A stretch of DNA of 64,000 bases from an uncultured Erysipelotrichaceae bacterium (GCA_902799855.1 CADCCA010000005.1:1-64000), one strand, 5' to 3'. Positions 31,209-41,010 are shown, counted from the stretch's first letter. Notes: a model not told the origin generated them from the sequence alone. Translations and numbers: made by a program.

Positions 31209-31343
31209 TTTAACTGAGCCATTTAACTGAGCCTATTTAAGTAGCAAAAAAGGAGGGACTTCTCCCTCCTATTCAAACGGCCCCACTTAAGTTAACAGTT
31301 TTGGTCATCGACCCCACAAAACCCCAACTTATTTAACTGAGCC
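31209..31343. repeat. TTTAACTGAGCC direct repeats flanking a terminator
   Basis: TTTAACTGAGCC occurs at 31209-31220, 31222-31233 and 31332-31343. The second and third copies flank about 100 bases that hold a strong hairpin and the tract GGGGTCGATGACC (minus strand). No gene is in this stretch. The pattern looks like the scar of a mobile element or the edges of an inserted module, but no transposase remains. Confidence 0.6.
31245..31270 (-). terminator. Strong terminator downstream of the AAA15-DUF4435 gene
   Basis: AGGAGGGA (31251-31258) pairs with TCCCTCCT (31263-31270) around a 4-base loop, followed on the minus strand by six or seven T. It should end the leftward Ugd-TIR-ATPase transcript. 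Confidence 0.85.
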
Positions 31344-31374
31344 ATTATTTTCTATTTTGGTTAAATAAAAGCAA

Positions 31375-33165
31375 TTAAACTAATTCGCTAAAATGATTGT
31401 TTTTAATACTCGAAATAGTTTTATTTCCTTCTCCTGATGATAGATAATCAAAAATAATTGTTATAAAATCTTTATCACCAGTTATTCTTAATATACTTTG
31501 TATATCATTTAAAATGTTTTTGCAATCTAAGTGTTTTAAATATAGATTGTATTCGTCTGTAGAAACTATATTGTTATAGATATTTTCATAACTTGTCGCA
31601 AGAGTGTCAATCTGGTCTTCGCTCAATCTTTCTGATTCGTACATCCTCTTGAAATCGCTCAAATTATTTAAACATTTTATTTTGCCACGATAGTCGAATT
31701 TATCCCTTAATTCAAACGCAACATGTCTAACAATCCACACATCTTTAGAAGAAAGAAATTTGTTTTTAATGGTGGCTTTCACATTCTCTTCTTCTGATTG
31801 GGCTTGATTTCCAAAAAGTGATGCAAGAACAGGCTCGATAATCTCTTTACAAACGATCATATTTTCTATCTCAAAAAACGGAATTGGATAAACATGAATG
31901 TTAGACAAACTGGCTAAATAAGAGTCGTTTTTGTAATCTCGGTCTATAATTCCAAAAACTTTTTCTTGAGGCTTGAGTTTTGAATAAGCTTTGACATTAT
32001 TAATAACTTTATCGCAACCGCCAGATGGAATGATTTTATAATCAGGGAAAATCAATTTAAAAAAGCGATAATCGTGTTTAGTTTTATTTTCCGATTCGCA
32101 AAACAGAATTGGTTTTCTTGTTCCTAAAAGCTCGACAATTAATTCTTTTGGTAAATCACTATCATTTAATGATATTTCTTCGTAATCCCATTTGTTTCCG
32201 TCAAAACTCTTAATCCAATATTCTTTTGAACTGTACCTTGATGTTGCGAAGGTATTATCATGAGTGAGATAAACAAAAATAGAATTTGGTCTCTCTTGTT
32301 CTAAAAAATCCCATAATTCAGAAACAATAGATGGATTCAAATTGTTTTCTGGCTCGTCAACAAAATAATAGGCTTTTTCTTTATTTAACAAGACAGACAT
32401 CATAAAGAAAAGGACTGATTTTTCGCCACTGCTTAATCGTTTAATGTCATATTTTTGATTGTTTGATCCGTTTGTTGGTTTGGCGCACAAGTCGCGTTCA
32501 AAAAACAATTCCCTTGTTTTAATTAAATCGTTCCATTTATCAATTATCTTTTTTGCATTACCATCACTGTTATTATTCAATTCGTAAAAACGCTCATCTT
32601 TAAGAAGGTCTATATATTGAGTAAATAGTTTGGATGATTCATAAACAGATCCATCAATTGCCTGACGATATGAGCTGCTAATATCCTCAATAAGTTTCTC
32701 GTGTTGTCGAGGATTTCTCATGTTGCCATCATACGCAAGCATCCTATCTGCAGGAAAAAACAATATATCGTTGCTATTTAATTTTGATTGAAGGTGCTTA
32801 ACCAAGGTTGTTTTACCGCTTCCATTTGACCCAACAAAAACCACATTTTTCTTTTCTTCTCTTAAAAAGCTTAAATACTTCAACGATTCAAGCGAAGCTA
32901 AATAGTCGCTAAGCTCTTTTTTGGCTTCTTCTATATCCATAGATCCGCCAAAACTATAATGGAGACTATTGTTCCGGCCTAAACTAATTGGATATTTTTC
33001 AAGAGTACCAGCAACTACGCTTCGATAATTAGCGGTACTACCAGATAATTCGCTTTCAAGATGAGTAAATGTCAAAACAATCCTTTGAAGAATATCGCTT
33101 AATTGAGGATACGCTTCTTTTGTCGCTTCTATACTATTTAGTATTGATGTTAGTTTATCTTCCAT
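31375..33165 (-). CDS. AAA15-type ATPase fused to a DUF4435 (TOPRIM-like) domain
   Basis: The N-terminal 340 residues are an ABC/AAA ATPase: Walker A VGSNGSGKTT (111-120), signature LSSGEKS (244-250), Walker B YYFVDEPENNLNP and switch His in YLTHDN. From about 352 begins a DUF4435 domain with ILFCESENKTKHDYRFF and VFGIIDRDYKND, the TOPRIM-like Glu and Asp-X-Asp set. This is a one-protein version of the ATPase plus DUF4435 pair of the PARIS type or of an OLD-like nuclease. It follows the TIR gene by 3 bases and precedes a strong terminator. Defence against phage is the best inference. The N-terminal 100 residues are helical. Confidence 0.8.
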   Translation of the reverse strand: MEDKLTSILNSIEATKEAYPQLSDILQRIVLTFTHLESELSGSTANYRSVVAGTLEKYPISLGRNNSLHYSFGGSMDIEEAKKELSDYLASLESLKYLSFLREEKKNVVFVGSNGSGKTTLVKHLQSKLNSNDILFFPADRMLAYDGNMRNPRQHEKLIEDISSSYRQAIDGSVYESSKLFTQYIDLLKDERFYELNNNSDGNAKKIIDKWNDLIKTRELFFERDLCAKPTNGSNNQKYDIKRLSSGEKSVLFFMMSVLLNKEKAYYFVDEPENNLNPSIVSELWDFLEQERPNSIFVYLTHDNTFATSRYSSKEYWIKSFDGNKWDYEEISLNDSDLPKELIVELLGTRKPILFCESENKTKHDYRFFKLIFPDYKIIPSGGCDKVINNVKAYSKLKPQEKVFGIIDRDYKNDSYLASLSNIHVYPIPFFEIENMIVCKEIIEPVLASLFGNQAQSEEENVKATIKNKFLSSKDVWIVRHVAFELRDKFDYRGKIKCLNNLSDFKRMYESERLSEDQIDTLATSYENIYNNIVSTDEYNLYLKHLDCKNILNDIQSILRITGDKDFITIIFDYLSSGEGNKTISSIKNNHFSELV

Positions 33166-33168
33166 AAA

Positions 33169-33984
33169 TCATTTTATTTGTTCCATAAAATCATCTAATA
33201 AAGATGACCATGTTTTTTCATCAACGCTTAGTTCAAACGCTTTACACATAATGTTTTTGAACTCCAGCATACTAGTTCTACAATTGGAATTTGGCTTTAA
33301 AACCGCTCCCATTTTTCTAGTATCTAAAGCACATTGACTATATTTTGGATTGCTGAAATCAAAATCGGGTGTATAGAAACATAGGTAATCGCTTTTTACC
33401 ACCCAAGCTCCACCCATCTCGTTTAAACAAGCAACACTATTTAAGTAGTTGTTAGATAATAAAATAATAACAAAGACATCAGAATTAATGTTTTCTCTTA
33501 AATAATCGAAGATGTTTTCTCCAACAGGTATCTTGTTTGCTGGATATGAAGTATAGACTAGTTGCGCATTCTTAATTCCTAAGCCAACAAGAAGCGCTCT
33601 TAAAGCATCGCCATATTTTTTATCAACAGAACAATGACTTAAAAAGATTTTTTTAAGACTGTTTTTCTTTGCATCTTTTCTATCAGAGATAGGTTGCGGT
33701 GGATCTGCTACCTTAATGGCTTCATAAAATTCATGGACCATGTTTTTAGCTTTTTGATGAGATTCTAGATTAGAAACATAAACATTATTAAAGATTTCTT
33801 CAATATTATCCATATACCATTTGTCAATTGCCCCAAGGCAATAGAGCATAAGTTCCCTATCATTAGTCTCGATGGCTGTCTCTAATTTATTTAGATAATT
33901 ACAAATGTAACCATCACCAGTGTAGTCCCTGATTGTTGAATCTATGCCATCAAATTCTATTTTTAACCTTTTATATACATCCAT
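33169..33984 (-). CDS. TIR-domain protein with helical N-terminal domain
   Basis: Residues about 112-240 form a TIR domain: KKIFLSHCSVDKKYGDAL, then FVIILLSNNYLNS and ACLNEMGGAW, where Glu189 fits the NADase catalytic glutamate. The N-terminal 105 residues are helical and unrecognised, and may sense a partner. TIR domains in bacterial defence cut NAD+ or make cyclic ADP-ribose signals. The gene lies 16 bases after ugd and 3 bases before the AAA15-DUF4435 gene, so the three are probably one transcript. It has no ThsA-like or SIR2 neighbour, so it is not classical Thoeris. Confidence 0.8.
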   Translation of the reverse strand: MDVYKRLKIEFDGIDSTIRDYTGDGYICNYLNKLETAIETNDRELMLYCLGAIDKWYMDNIEEIFNNVYVSNLESHQKAKNMVHEFYEAIKVADPPQPISDRKDAKKNSLKKIFLSHCSVDKKYGDALRALLVGLGIKNAQLVYTSYPANKIPVGENIFDYLRENINSDVFVIILLSNNYLNSVACLNEMGGAWVVKSDYLCFYTPDFDFSNPKYSQCALDTRKMGAVLKPNSNCRTSMLEFKNIMCKAFELSVDEKTWSSLLDDFMEQIK

Positions 33985-34000
33985 GAATCGATCTTGTTTT

Positions 34001-35203
34001 TTAATCTCTTCTAAATAAATCTCTTGTATATACTTTATCTTCTACATCATCTAAGCAACTATCATATCTATTAGCGATAATTGCGCTAGATTGTTTCTTA
34101 AATTGTTCTAAATTATTAATTACTAAAGAGCCAAAGAATTCGGAACCATCTTCTAAAGTTGGTTCATAAATAATAACTTTGACACCCTTGGCTTTAATTC
34201 TTTTCATAATGCCTTGAATAGAAGAGGCTCTAAAGTTATCACTATTAGATTTCATCGTTAATCTAAATACACCAACCACTATCTTATTAGCGGTTTCTTC
34301 AGTGAAATGAGCAATTTCTAATACCCTATCCGCGATAAAGTCTTTTCTTGTTCTATTAGATTCCACAATCGCAGAAATAAGATTTTCTGGAACATGTTCA
34401 AAGTTAGCTTTTAATTGTTTGGTATCTTTTGGCAAACAATACCCACCATAGCCAAATGATGGATTATTATAATGAGTACCAATTCTTGGATCTAAACAAA
34501 CACCATTGATAATGTCTTGTGTGCTTAATCCTTTAGATTCAGCATATGTATCTAATTCATTAAAATAAGAGACACGTAACGCTAAATATGTATTAGCAAA
34601 TAACTTAACAGCTTCCGCTTCTGTTAATCCCATAAATAAGATAGGTACATCTTTCTTAATAGCGCCTTCTTTTAAAAGATTAGCAAACACTTCGGCTTTC
34701 TCTTTTTGTCCGGGTTCGCAGCCAACAATAATTCTGCTTGGATATAAATTATCTTCAAGAGCTTTAGATTCTCTTAAGAATTCAGGGCTAAATAAAATGT
34801 TATTTGTTTTGTATTTTTCTCTAATTGATTTAGTGTAACCAACTGGGATGGTTGATTTAATAACCATAGTAGCGTTTGAATTAACCGATAACACTAATTC
34901 AATTACTTGCTCAACATATTTGGTATCAAAGAAGTTTTTAACTGGATCATAGTTAGTAGGGGCTGCGACAACTACATAATCGGCATCCCTATAAGCTGAA
35001 GCGCCATCTAATGTCGCTACTAAATCTAATTTCTTTTCTTTAAAGTATTTTTCAATATAATCATCTTGAATTGGTGAGATACGTGCATTAACTTTATCAA
35101 CCTTTTCAGGGATGACATCCACTAATTCAACATGATTATTTTGGGCTAATAATGTAGCTATTGATAAGCCAACATATCCTGCACCTGCTACTGCAATCTT
35201 CAT
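34001..35203 (-). CDS. ugd: UDP-glucose 6-dehydrogenase
   Basis: The N-terminal Rossmann motif is [12 protein letters not shown] and the catalytic cysteine is in [14 protein letters not shown]. The 400-residue length matches short E. coli-type Ugd. The enzyme oxidises UDP-glucose to UDP-glucuronate with two NAD+. It is the most distal polysaccharide gene of locus B and suggests a glucuronate-containing repeat unit. It lies next to the TIR gene (16-base gap). A hairpin-rich 139-base gap separates it from the radical SAM gene upstream. The second dehydrogenase in the locus (47,553) is of the WbpO type and does a different step. Confidence 0.85.
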   Translation of the reverse strand: MKIAVAGAGYVGLSIATLLAQNNHVELVDVIPEKVDKVNARISPIQDDYIEKYFKEKKLDLVATLDGASAYRDADYVVVAAPTNYDPVKNFFDTKYVEQVIELVLSVNSNATMVIKSTIPVGYTKSIREKYKTNNILFSPEFLRESKALEDNLYPSRIIVGCEPGQKEKAEVFANLLKEGAIKKDVPILFMGLTEAEAVKLFANTYLALRVSYFNELDTYAESKGLSTQDIINGVCLDPRIGTHYNNPSFGYGGYCLPKDTKQLKANFEHVPENLISAIVESNRTRKDFIADRVLEIAHFTEETANKIVVGVFRLTMKSNSDNFRASSIQGIMKRIKAKGVKVIIYEPTLEDGSEFFGSLVINNLEQFKKQSSAIIANRYDSCLDDVEDKVYTRDLFRRD

Positions 35204-35342
35204 CCCTAACTCCTCACTTTTTAAACCATTTGTGGTTTGAAACCAAAGTCTTTTTCTTAATTAGTTGTATCGGCAAAAAACATTTCGATACCACAATAGA
35301 ATAGATTTTATCTTACTCTGGTACCATCGTGCGACGATAGCC

Positions 35343-36428
35343 TCATTTCTTTCGAAATACTCTTTTCATCTTCTCTGTAGCTCGATGTGCCAAGATGCGC
35401 AAACCGTTCATCTTTTCTAAACAGGCGGGCATAGTTTTATATTCAGTATCTAACTTTTGCCCAATAAAAGAACGCCATTCCTCATGAAGCCAATGTGTCC
35501 CATCTGCTCTAATCCTGTCTCTTATTTCTGAGTACGTCGTTGTTGTAAAATTCGGAATACAGCCTAAAGTTAACATCGAATGGCCATTGAAGCAATGAGG
35601 ATATTTACATTTTCCAATCGGAATAAAAGCAATGGGTTTTTTTATATTTTCAAATATATTTTGAGAAAATCTTGTACAATAACACTGTGTAGTATGTCCT
35701 GTTGCCAAATCAACATCAATAGCCCACTGCCCTGCATAACAGAACTCCTTTCGCTTCTTCCCAAAGATTTGCATTTTGAACTTCCAAAACTCAGACTCAA
35801 AAGGAGCCCATGTTTTTCGATATTCTTCCTCGCTAAGTCTTGTCAACTTTACAATCTGTTCAGTTGAATCGTCTCTAGCAATAGTTAGCTGAGGAAGAGC
35901 TCCAAAATTACGTATAGAAAACTCTTTTAACTCCTCGATGTAAGGAATCAACTCATCGCTAGGTGTAACTTCTACATTGATGGATGCTCCCGCTTTCCAG
36001 CATTTATTCACATTTTCAGCGAAACGTTCCAGCCACCCTTTCTTTTTAAGTTCTAAATAGTGGAAAGAACATTTGAATTCAAGATGTGCTAAAAGTTTTG
36101 GATCCCACTGACATATTTTATCTAACACCGTTGTAACCGTCATGTTAGAAACGATTTCGCAGTAATGGCCTTCTTTTAATAGTTCATATATGTATAAGGC
36201 GATATCTTTTGCAAGCAACGTTTCACCGGCTGCACAAACATTTATAAATGCGCAACCACCTAGCCGTTCCTTTGACAACGCTTTCGCCACATGCTCAGGA
36301 GAATATTGATACTCAATCTGTTTTCCGGGGCTAAAATTATTACGAATGGGGAGGTAGCAATAATGACATTGAAAATTGCACACCGTCATAGGAACCTGTA
36401 ATAGTACTAGTCTTTTAAGTTTATCCAT
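35343..36428 (-). CDS. Radical SAM enzyme in the capsule locus
   Basis: The N-terminal CNFQCHYCY motif is the CX3CX2C cluster site of radical SAM enzymes. The 361-residue protein has further Cys in its C-terminal half (CYAGQW, CYCTRFS, KCKYPHCF), which could bind auxiliary iron-sulphur clusters as in SPASM-type members. Enzymes of this type catalyse epimerisation, dehydration or methyl-like changes on sugars or peptides. It starts 3 bases after the flippase stop on the same strand, so it is in the operon. What it modifies here is unknown. Confidence 0.75.
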   Translation of the reverse strand: MDKLKRLVLLQVPMTVCNFQCHYCYLPIRNNFSPGKQIEYQYSPEHVAKALSKERLGGCAFINVCAAGETLLAKDIALYIYELLKEGHYCEIVSNMTVTTVLDKICQWDPKLLAHLEFKCSFHYLELKKKGWLERFAENVNKCWKAGASINVEVTPSDELIPYIEELKEFSIRNFGALPQLTIARDDSTEQIVKLTRLSEEEYRKTWAPFESEFWKFKMQIFGKKRKEFCYAGQWAIDVDLATGHTTQCYCTRFSQNIFENIKKPIAFIPIGKCKYPHCFNGHSMLTLGCIPNFTTTTYSEIRDRIRADGTHWLHEEWRSFIGQKLDTEYKTMPACLEKMNGLRILAHRATEKMKRVFRKK

Positions 36429-36431
36429 TAT

Positions 36432-37892
36432 TTATTCTCCTTTTTGATTCTTTTTTAAGAAACGATTGAATAGATCCTTGCGTTGATCTTTTCGAATAAT
36501 GACCATTATCAAAATACAAATAGATATTGCTCCTGTAATAACACACGCAAGTAAGAACATAAGCCAGTTATTCATAGGAATGATAATCTTGACAACAAAA
36601 GCAACAGCTGCGACGATAAGGCTGCACCCCGCATTCAAAAAAACATACTTATAAAACGCATACCATTTTTTACCAATAGCTTTGGCTGCATATGGCAGCA
36701 AACATATTAAATTACGTAAGATGACAACGACCGAACTTACACCCGCCACCGCAAATATTCCTATAGGCGAATATTCAACAAACACAAAGGAAACCGCGAT
36801 AGAAATCACAGCACCAATGATATATGTTATCGAGTTAAATTTCAATTTATTGGTAATGCTAAATATGTTATAGACGCTTGAAGTTCCTGCCAAAATTAAA
36901 TACGCCATTATGCTTAGAATGGATAATATTGTTAACATATCTGCATCTTGCGTTGGCATCCATAAATGGTAAAACGTCATCTTTGGATTCCAGTTCCACG
37001 ATAACAAAGATGCAAGAGAAATTAGATTTATTGGAATTGTTTTTGCGACAGAAAGGACTCCCATCTCAGTCGAGCCAATAAGGATATTAACCAAGAGAAG
37101 ATCAAAACCCGTCATAAGCAGATCTCCACATTTGTTGACAACGCTCCACGAACCAGATGTCAGCATTTCTTTCATTGCCTTAGGCTCAAAATAATTTATA
37201 GAGAAATGAACGTCGTTCATGATTTTTTGCTTGATTGCATAATGTCCAAGGACTAACAATATAGCGACAATTCCAGCCGCTAACGAAACATAATAGATGT
37301 GTAATTCAAAACAACTGAAGAGAATAATTAAAATCAGTATTCTAGTTGCATTTCCTACCATCACCATAATATTCGAAAGATATAGCTTGTTTTTTACTGT
37401 TGTAGAAATATGCAACACACTTTGAATATTGGAACAAAAAAAGCTCAAGAAAGTAAGTGCAAAGAGTATTTGAACATCAATCACACGCGTAGTTTTTATC
37501 GTCAATACATTTTGGAGATTAATAATTAAAAAAAATGCCGGCAAAAGGAGTATTAAAATGACCAAAAAGTTTGCGACGAGTGCAGAAGAATAGTATTTCT
37601 CTGCTTTTTTTATTTCTCCCTTATGATATGCAATCGCAGTAAATCGCGCAGCCATCGCATTGATTGCAATCGTAAGAAGACTCGCATAAGAAACGAAATT
37701 ATTAGCGAGCTGAGCGAACCCGTTGGCCTCAACACCTAAATCACGCACAATGACAGGCGAGATAAAAAAACCTATGCAAATGTTAAACAGCATAGACATT
37801 AATGATGTGACTAAGCTGATTAAGGAATATTTGTTTTCTTTATCAACACTTTTTAACACTCTGAATAACCTCTCTAAGTTGTGAGTAATCAA
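36432..37892 (-). CDS. wzx: Wzx-type polysaccharide flippase
   Basis: The protein has about 12 to 14 membrane helices and the MATE/MVF pattern of Wzx, opening with YSLISLVTSLMSMLFNICIG and followed by FISPVIVRDLGVEANGF. Wzx moves undecaprenyl-linked repeat units across the membrane. The ATG at 37892 overlaps the previous gene by 50 bases. A GTG at 37859 with GAGAGG upstream is a plausible real start, with only a 17-base overlap. It is the only flippase in locus B. The following gene is the radical SAM enzyme. Confidence 0.8.
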   Translation of the reverse strand: MITHNLERLFRVLKSVDKENKYSLISLVTSLMSMLFNICIGFFISPVIVRDLGVEANGFAQLANNFVSYASLLTIAINAMAARFTAIAYHKGEIKKAEKYYSSALVANFLVILILLLPAFFLIINLQNVLTIKTTRVIDVQILFALTFLSFFCSNIQSVLHISTTVKNKLYLSNIMVMVGNATRILILIILFSCFELHIYYVSLAAGIVAILLVLGHYAIKQKIMNDVHFSINYFEPKAMKEMLTSGSWSVVNKCGDLLMTGFDLLLVNILIGSTEMGVLSVAKTIPINLISLASLLSWNWNPKMTFYHLWMPTQDADMLTILSILSIMAYLILAGTSSVYNIFSITNKLKFNSITYIIGAVISIAVSFVFVEYSPIGIFAVAGVSSVVVILRNLICLLPYAAKAIGKKWYAFYKYVFLNAGCSLIVAAVAFVVKIIIPMNNWLMFLLACVITGAISICILIMVIIRKDQRKDLFNRFLKKNQKGE

Positions 37893-39807
37893 TCAAGTTT
37901 TCTTTAATTATTTCCTTGTCTTTTGTGAGAAGAGCATCTATAGCCTTAAAAGCATCATCCAAACATTTAGGCGCAGCTATATATTGGCTATCTTTTATCC
38001 AATAATATTGAGCCAATACCTTTCCGTTTAAATTGTCAAAAACCAAACAAGGTGTATTTGTAATATAAGAAAACAGCATGCCATGAAGCCTATCGGTAAT
38101 TACTAGTTGACTTGATGAAAATTGGTTCCACATTTTTGTTAGCTCTGAATTTCTAGTTTTTGATGTCACGTACCCTGGAATTACCGTGTCTCCATATTTA
38201 ACAGCCAGATTCTTTTCATTGATTTTCTGCAAAATAGCATCCAAATCTGATTTAGAAAGCACCTTCTCGATATCGTTTCGCATGCACAAAAAAACACCCT
38301 CGCGTTGATGCTTTGTTGTTTCCAACTTACCCTTAAGAAACAGAACAATATCAGGACATAAATATACATTTCCATTAGGCAACATTTTCTTCATTAGAGT
38401 ATAAGAAGTATTATCCCTCAAAAAAACATGTAGATTCTTGTGCTGCTCAAACGCTTTTTTCGTATTTTTATAACTAGCGCGCCCAGAACCATCATCTGAA
38501 AAGAAAGCGGTTTCAGGAAAAATGATGACTGGATTCGTTTTAAATCTCGTTACAACATCATTAATACGATTTGCTTCGGTAGGCCATAAGGAACCTATGC
38601 TTCCTCCGCCATCAATAATAATAACATCTTTACGCGAAATCAGTCTGGAAATAATAGACCGATATCGCAAATAGTCGATACTTCCAATCTCAACAATTCT
38701 TTTTATTCCACAGTCACGCAAGAATCTTATTTGCGAATAGACAATTGCTTGATCGCCTAGATTACCATGCATGGGTGTGGAAATAAGAACGAACCTCGAT
38801 TTAAAGCGACAATGGAAAAGAAGACGAAAAACAACTAATCTAGCTTGAAACAAGAGTTTGGCTTTTTTTGCCATTCTAACAACACCGTAACGCAAAAGTG
38901 GTTTTTTCAACAGCCCTTTTCTATATAAAAAACACAAAAATCGAAACCATCTATCATGAGACTGCCCGCTCATTATTTTCCATCTCTCATAGAAGTTTTT
39001 GTAAATCTTTTGCATCTCTATGTTGCGGAAATCAACACGATGTATTATGTATATAAGATATTTGAAAATGTATTGAACAGTCAAATCCCTGCATTTAGTC
39101 ATTCCTTTTTCTTCAAAAAACAAGGTTCTTTCAAACAAAGCGTCGACTGCATCAAAATTTCGTATTGAAAAGCTTTTTCCTGTGATGCTATCGCTACGTT
39201 GAAGATAATTGATTATTGGTTCTTCAATGCAATATATTTTGTTTGCACGATACGCAAGTTCGTGATAAATGAAAACATCTTCATTTAATCTTCCTTCGCG
39301 AAATCTAATCCCATCAAGCAACTCCCTCCGATAAAGCTTACCACACGCCATAACCATAAATGTGTAATCATAAACCAAAGAAAAGCGCGAATCTCCATAC
39401 AAAACTTGCTCCTGGACAGACAATGTGTGTAGTTCATTTCCCGCTTCATCTACGCAACGAAATCCACCAAATACTGCATCTATTCCACCAGATTCCATTG
39501 CATCGATAAGTATTTGAAGAGCATTCTCGGTCAACGTATCATCACCATCTAGAAACAAAACATACTCGCCCAAAGATGCCTCAATACCTGAGTTCCTTGC
39601 TGATGAAAGGCCTCCGTTCTCTTTGTGTATTACTGTAATTTTCTCATTACGCTGTGCAAGTTGATCACAGATCTTTCCAGAATTATCTTTGGCTCCATCA
39701 TCCACTAAGATTATGTGATAGTCCGAATAACTTTGAGACAATACAGATTGAACACATTTCTCTAGGTATTTTTCCACATTGTAAACAGGAATAATTATGT
39801 CAATCAT
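37843..39807 (-). CDS. GT2 glycosyltransferase fused to a polysaccharide pyruvyltransferase domain
   Basis: Residues 1 to about 320 are a GT2 enzyme: IIIPVYNVEKYLEKCV, NGGLSSARNSGI and DXD in FLDGDDTLTEN. From about 335 the protein is a PF04230 pyruvyltransferase (CsaB/WcaK type) with PMHGNLGDQAIVYSQ, VIIIDGGGSIG and DRLHGMLFSYI. Such enzymes add pyruvate ketals to a sugar using PEP. Combining the two could couple sugar addition and pyruvylation in one protein. The 654-residue length equals the sum of both families. The gene overlaps the flippase gene. Confidence 0.8.
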   Translation of the reverse strand: MIDIIIPVYNVEKYLEKCVQSVLSQSYSDYHIILVDDGAKDNSGKICDQLAQRNEKITVIHKENGGLSSARNSGIEASLGEYVLFLDGDDTLTENALQILIDAMESGGIDAVFGGFRCVDEAGNELHTLSVQEQVLYGDSRFSLVYDYTFMVMACGKLYRRELLDGIRFREGRLNEDVFIYHELAYRANKIYCIEEPIINYLQRSDSITGKSFSIRNFDAVDALFERTLFFEEKGMTKCRDLTVQYIFKYLIYIIHRVDFRNIEMQKIYKNFYERWKIMSGQSHDRWFRFLCFLYRKGLLKKPLLRYGVVRMAKKAKLLFQARLVVFRLLFHCRFKSRFVLISTPMHGNLGDQAIVYSQIRFLRDCGIKRIVEIGSIDYLRYRSIISRLISRKDVIIIDGGGSIGSLWPTEANRINDVVTRFKTNPVIIFPETAFFSDDGSGRASYKNTKKAFEQHKNLHVFLRDNTSYTLMKKMLPNGNVYLCPDIVLFLKGKLETTKHQREGVFLCMRNDIEKVLSKSDLDAILQKINEKNLAVKYGDTVIPGYVTSKTRNSELTKMWNQFSSSQLVITDRLHGMLFSYITNTPCLVFDNLNGKVLAQYYWIKDSQYIAAPKCLDDAFKAIDALLTKDKEIIKENLIDYSQLREVIQSVKKC

Positions 39808-39885
39808 TATATTATTATTTCCTTTCGCTAATGCTTTTTTTCAAAACAATTTGCTTTAAAATATGTGTGAACGCCTTGGCATTAT

Positions 39886-40740
39886 TTATCTATTGACAAT
39901 TCTTCTAAAAAGGCGAAAACTTCTGTCACATATCAAATTTTTAATTTTTATAAAACTTGCGATTACACGATATCTACGAATAACACGGATCTCTTTAATT
40001 GAACGTTTTGAAGCATAACTATCAGCAATGGTAAGAACAGGATCGATATGTGGATCTTTTTTGCGCTTTGATAGCCCGTTATTTGTTTGCCTATACGCAG
40101 TTCCCTCCATATAGGTACAACAAAAAAAGCCAGAACCCAATGCGAGCCTCATTACTAAATCAAGATCCTCAAAATAATTTTCCGGATAACAATAAGAGCC
40201 AACTTCTTCTAAAAATGCTTTAGAGACGCAGTAATCACGCGGGATTCTTCTTTGATATAATAATCCCAACATTTTTAGTGGAACAACACCACGAGGAAAC
40301 TCTCTTTTTGACCATTTTCTATTGTAACGACCGTTGATAAATTGGCCATCTTGATCTACCAAAACCACCCTAGAATAGGAAATGCAATGCTTTGGATCGG
40401 TTGATGCGTATATTATTGCCATTTCATTTTCCAGTTTTTGTTTATTGAAATAAAAGTCATCAGAATCCATGAATGTAACAAACGAGCTCTTTGCATTTTG
40501 AAGTCCAACATTTCGAGCGTTAGATACACCCCCGTTTTGCTTCAAAAAAATAGGATGTATAATGCTGTATTCTTTCGCCATATCCTTTAGAAAAGCATCA
40601 GACCCATCGGTAGAGCAATCGTCTACAACAATTATTTCTTTTGGTTGCATGGATTGTGCTATTACACTCAGAATACACCGCTCTAAATAATTGATTTTGT
40701 TATAATTTGGTATAATAACAGATAAATCTAAATTCCCCAT
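39886..40740 (-). CDS. GT2 family glycosyltransferase
   Basis: The protein has the GT-A core: SVIIPNYNKINYLERCI, IVVDDCSTDG, NGGVSNARNVGL and the DXD motif FMDSDDFYF. The start codon has AGGAG 7 bases upstream. Length is 284 residues. It lies upstream of the GT2-pyruvyltransferase gene with a 78-base gap. A gap of about 270 bases on its other side holds no clear gene. It should add one sugar of the locus B repeat unit. Donor and linkage are unknown. Confidence 0.85.
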   Translation of the reverse strand: MGNLDLSVIIPNYNKINYLERCILSVIAQSMQPKEIIVVDDCSTDGSDAFLKDMAKEYSIIHPIFLKQNGGVSNARNVGLQNAKSSFVTFMDSDDFYFNKQKLENEMAIIYASTDPKHCISYSRVVLVDQDGQFINGRYNRKWSKREFPRGVVPLKMLGLLYQRRIPRDYCVSKAFLEEVGSYCYPENYFEDLDLVMRLALGSGFFCCTYMEGTAYRQTNNGLSKRKKDPHIDPVLTIADSYASKRSIKEIRVIRRYRVIASFIKIKNLICDRSFRLFRRIVNR

Positions 40741-41010
40741 TAGTCTTCTCCTAAGGAATTATCAAAACAATTTGCTCGAATACTAATATTTTTCTATACA
40801 ATTGAATTGATTTGCAAAACGCCACAAACTCAACCAAGAAAAAAGAACCAAAACCGTAATTACTCCAATTCTCAAATGATGTCTCACATCCTGTGTTATT
40901 GAGTCATAGCCGTTCTTGGCTTGTGAACGATCGGATCTCTTCTGTAATGCTATAAAGCAAGAATGTGTTAAGCGATTATTCAAAAAGTATTTTTGTTATA
41001 CGTTGCTTTT

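Noticed and set aside
31123..31374. A hidden gene in the 250-base gap before the AAA15-DUF4435 stop
   Set aside because: All frames are broken by stops. The stretch holds only repeats and a terminator.
33169..33984. Classical Thoeris (ThsB) assignment of the TIR gene
   Set aside because: No ThsA with SIR2 and SLOG domains is nearby, and the N-terminal helical domain differs from ThsB.
40783..40983. A 66-codon minus-strand frame in the gap before a GT2 gene
   Set aside because: It has one hydrophobic stretch and could be a gene remnant, but it has no recognised motif and no convincing ribosome binding site. The 270-base gap otherwise shows nothing.
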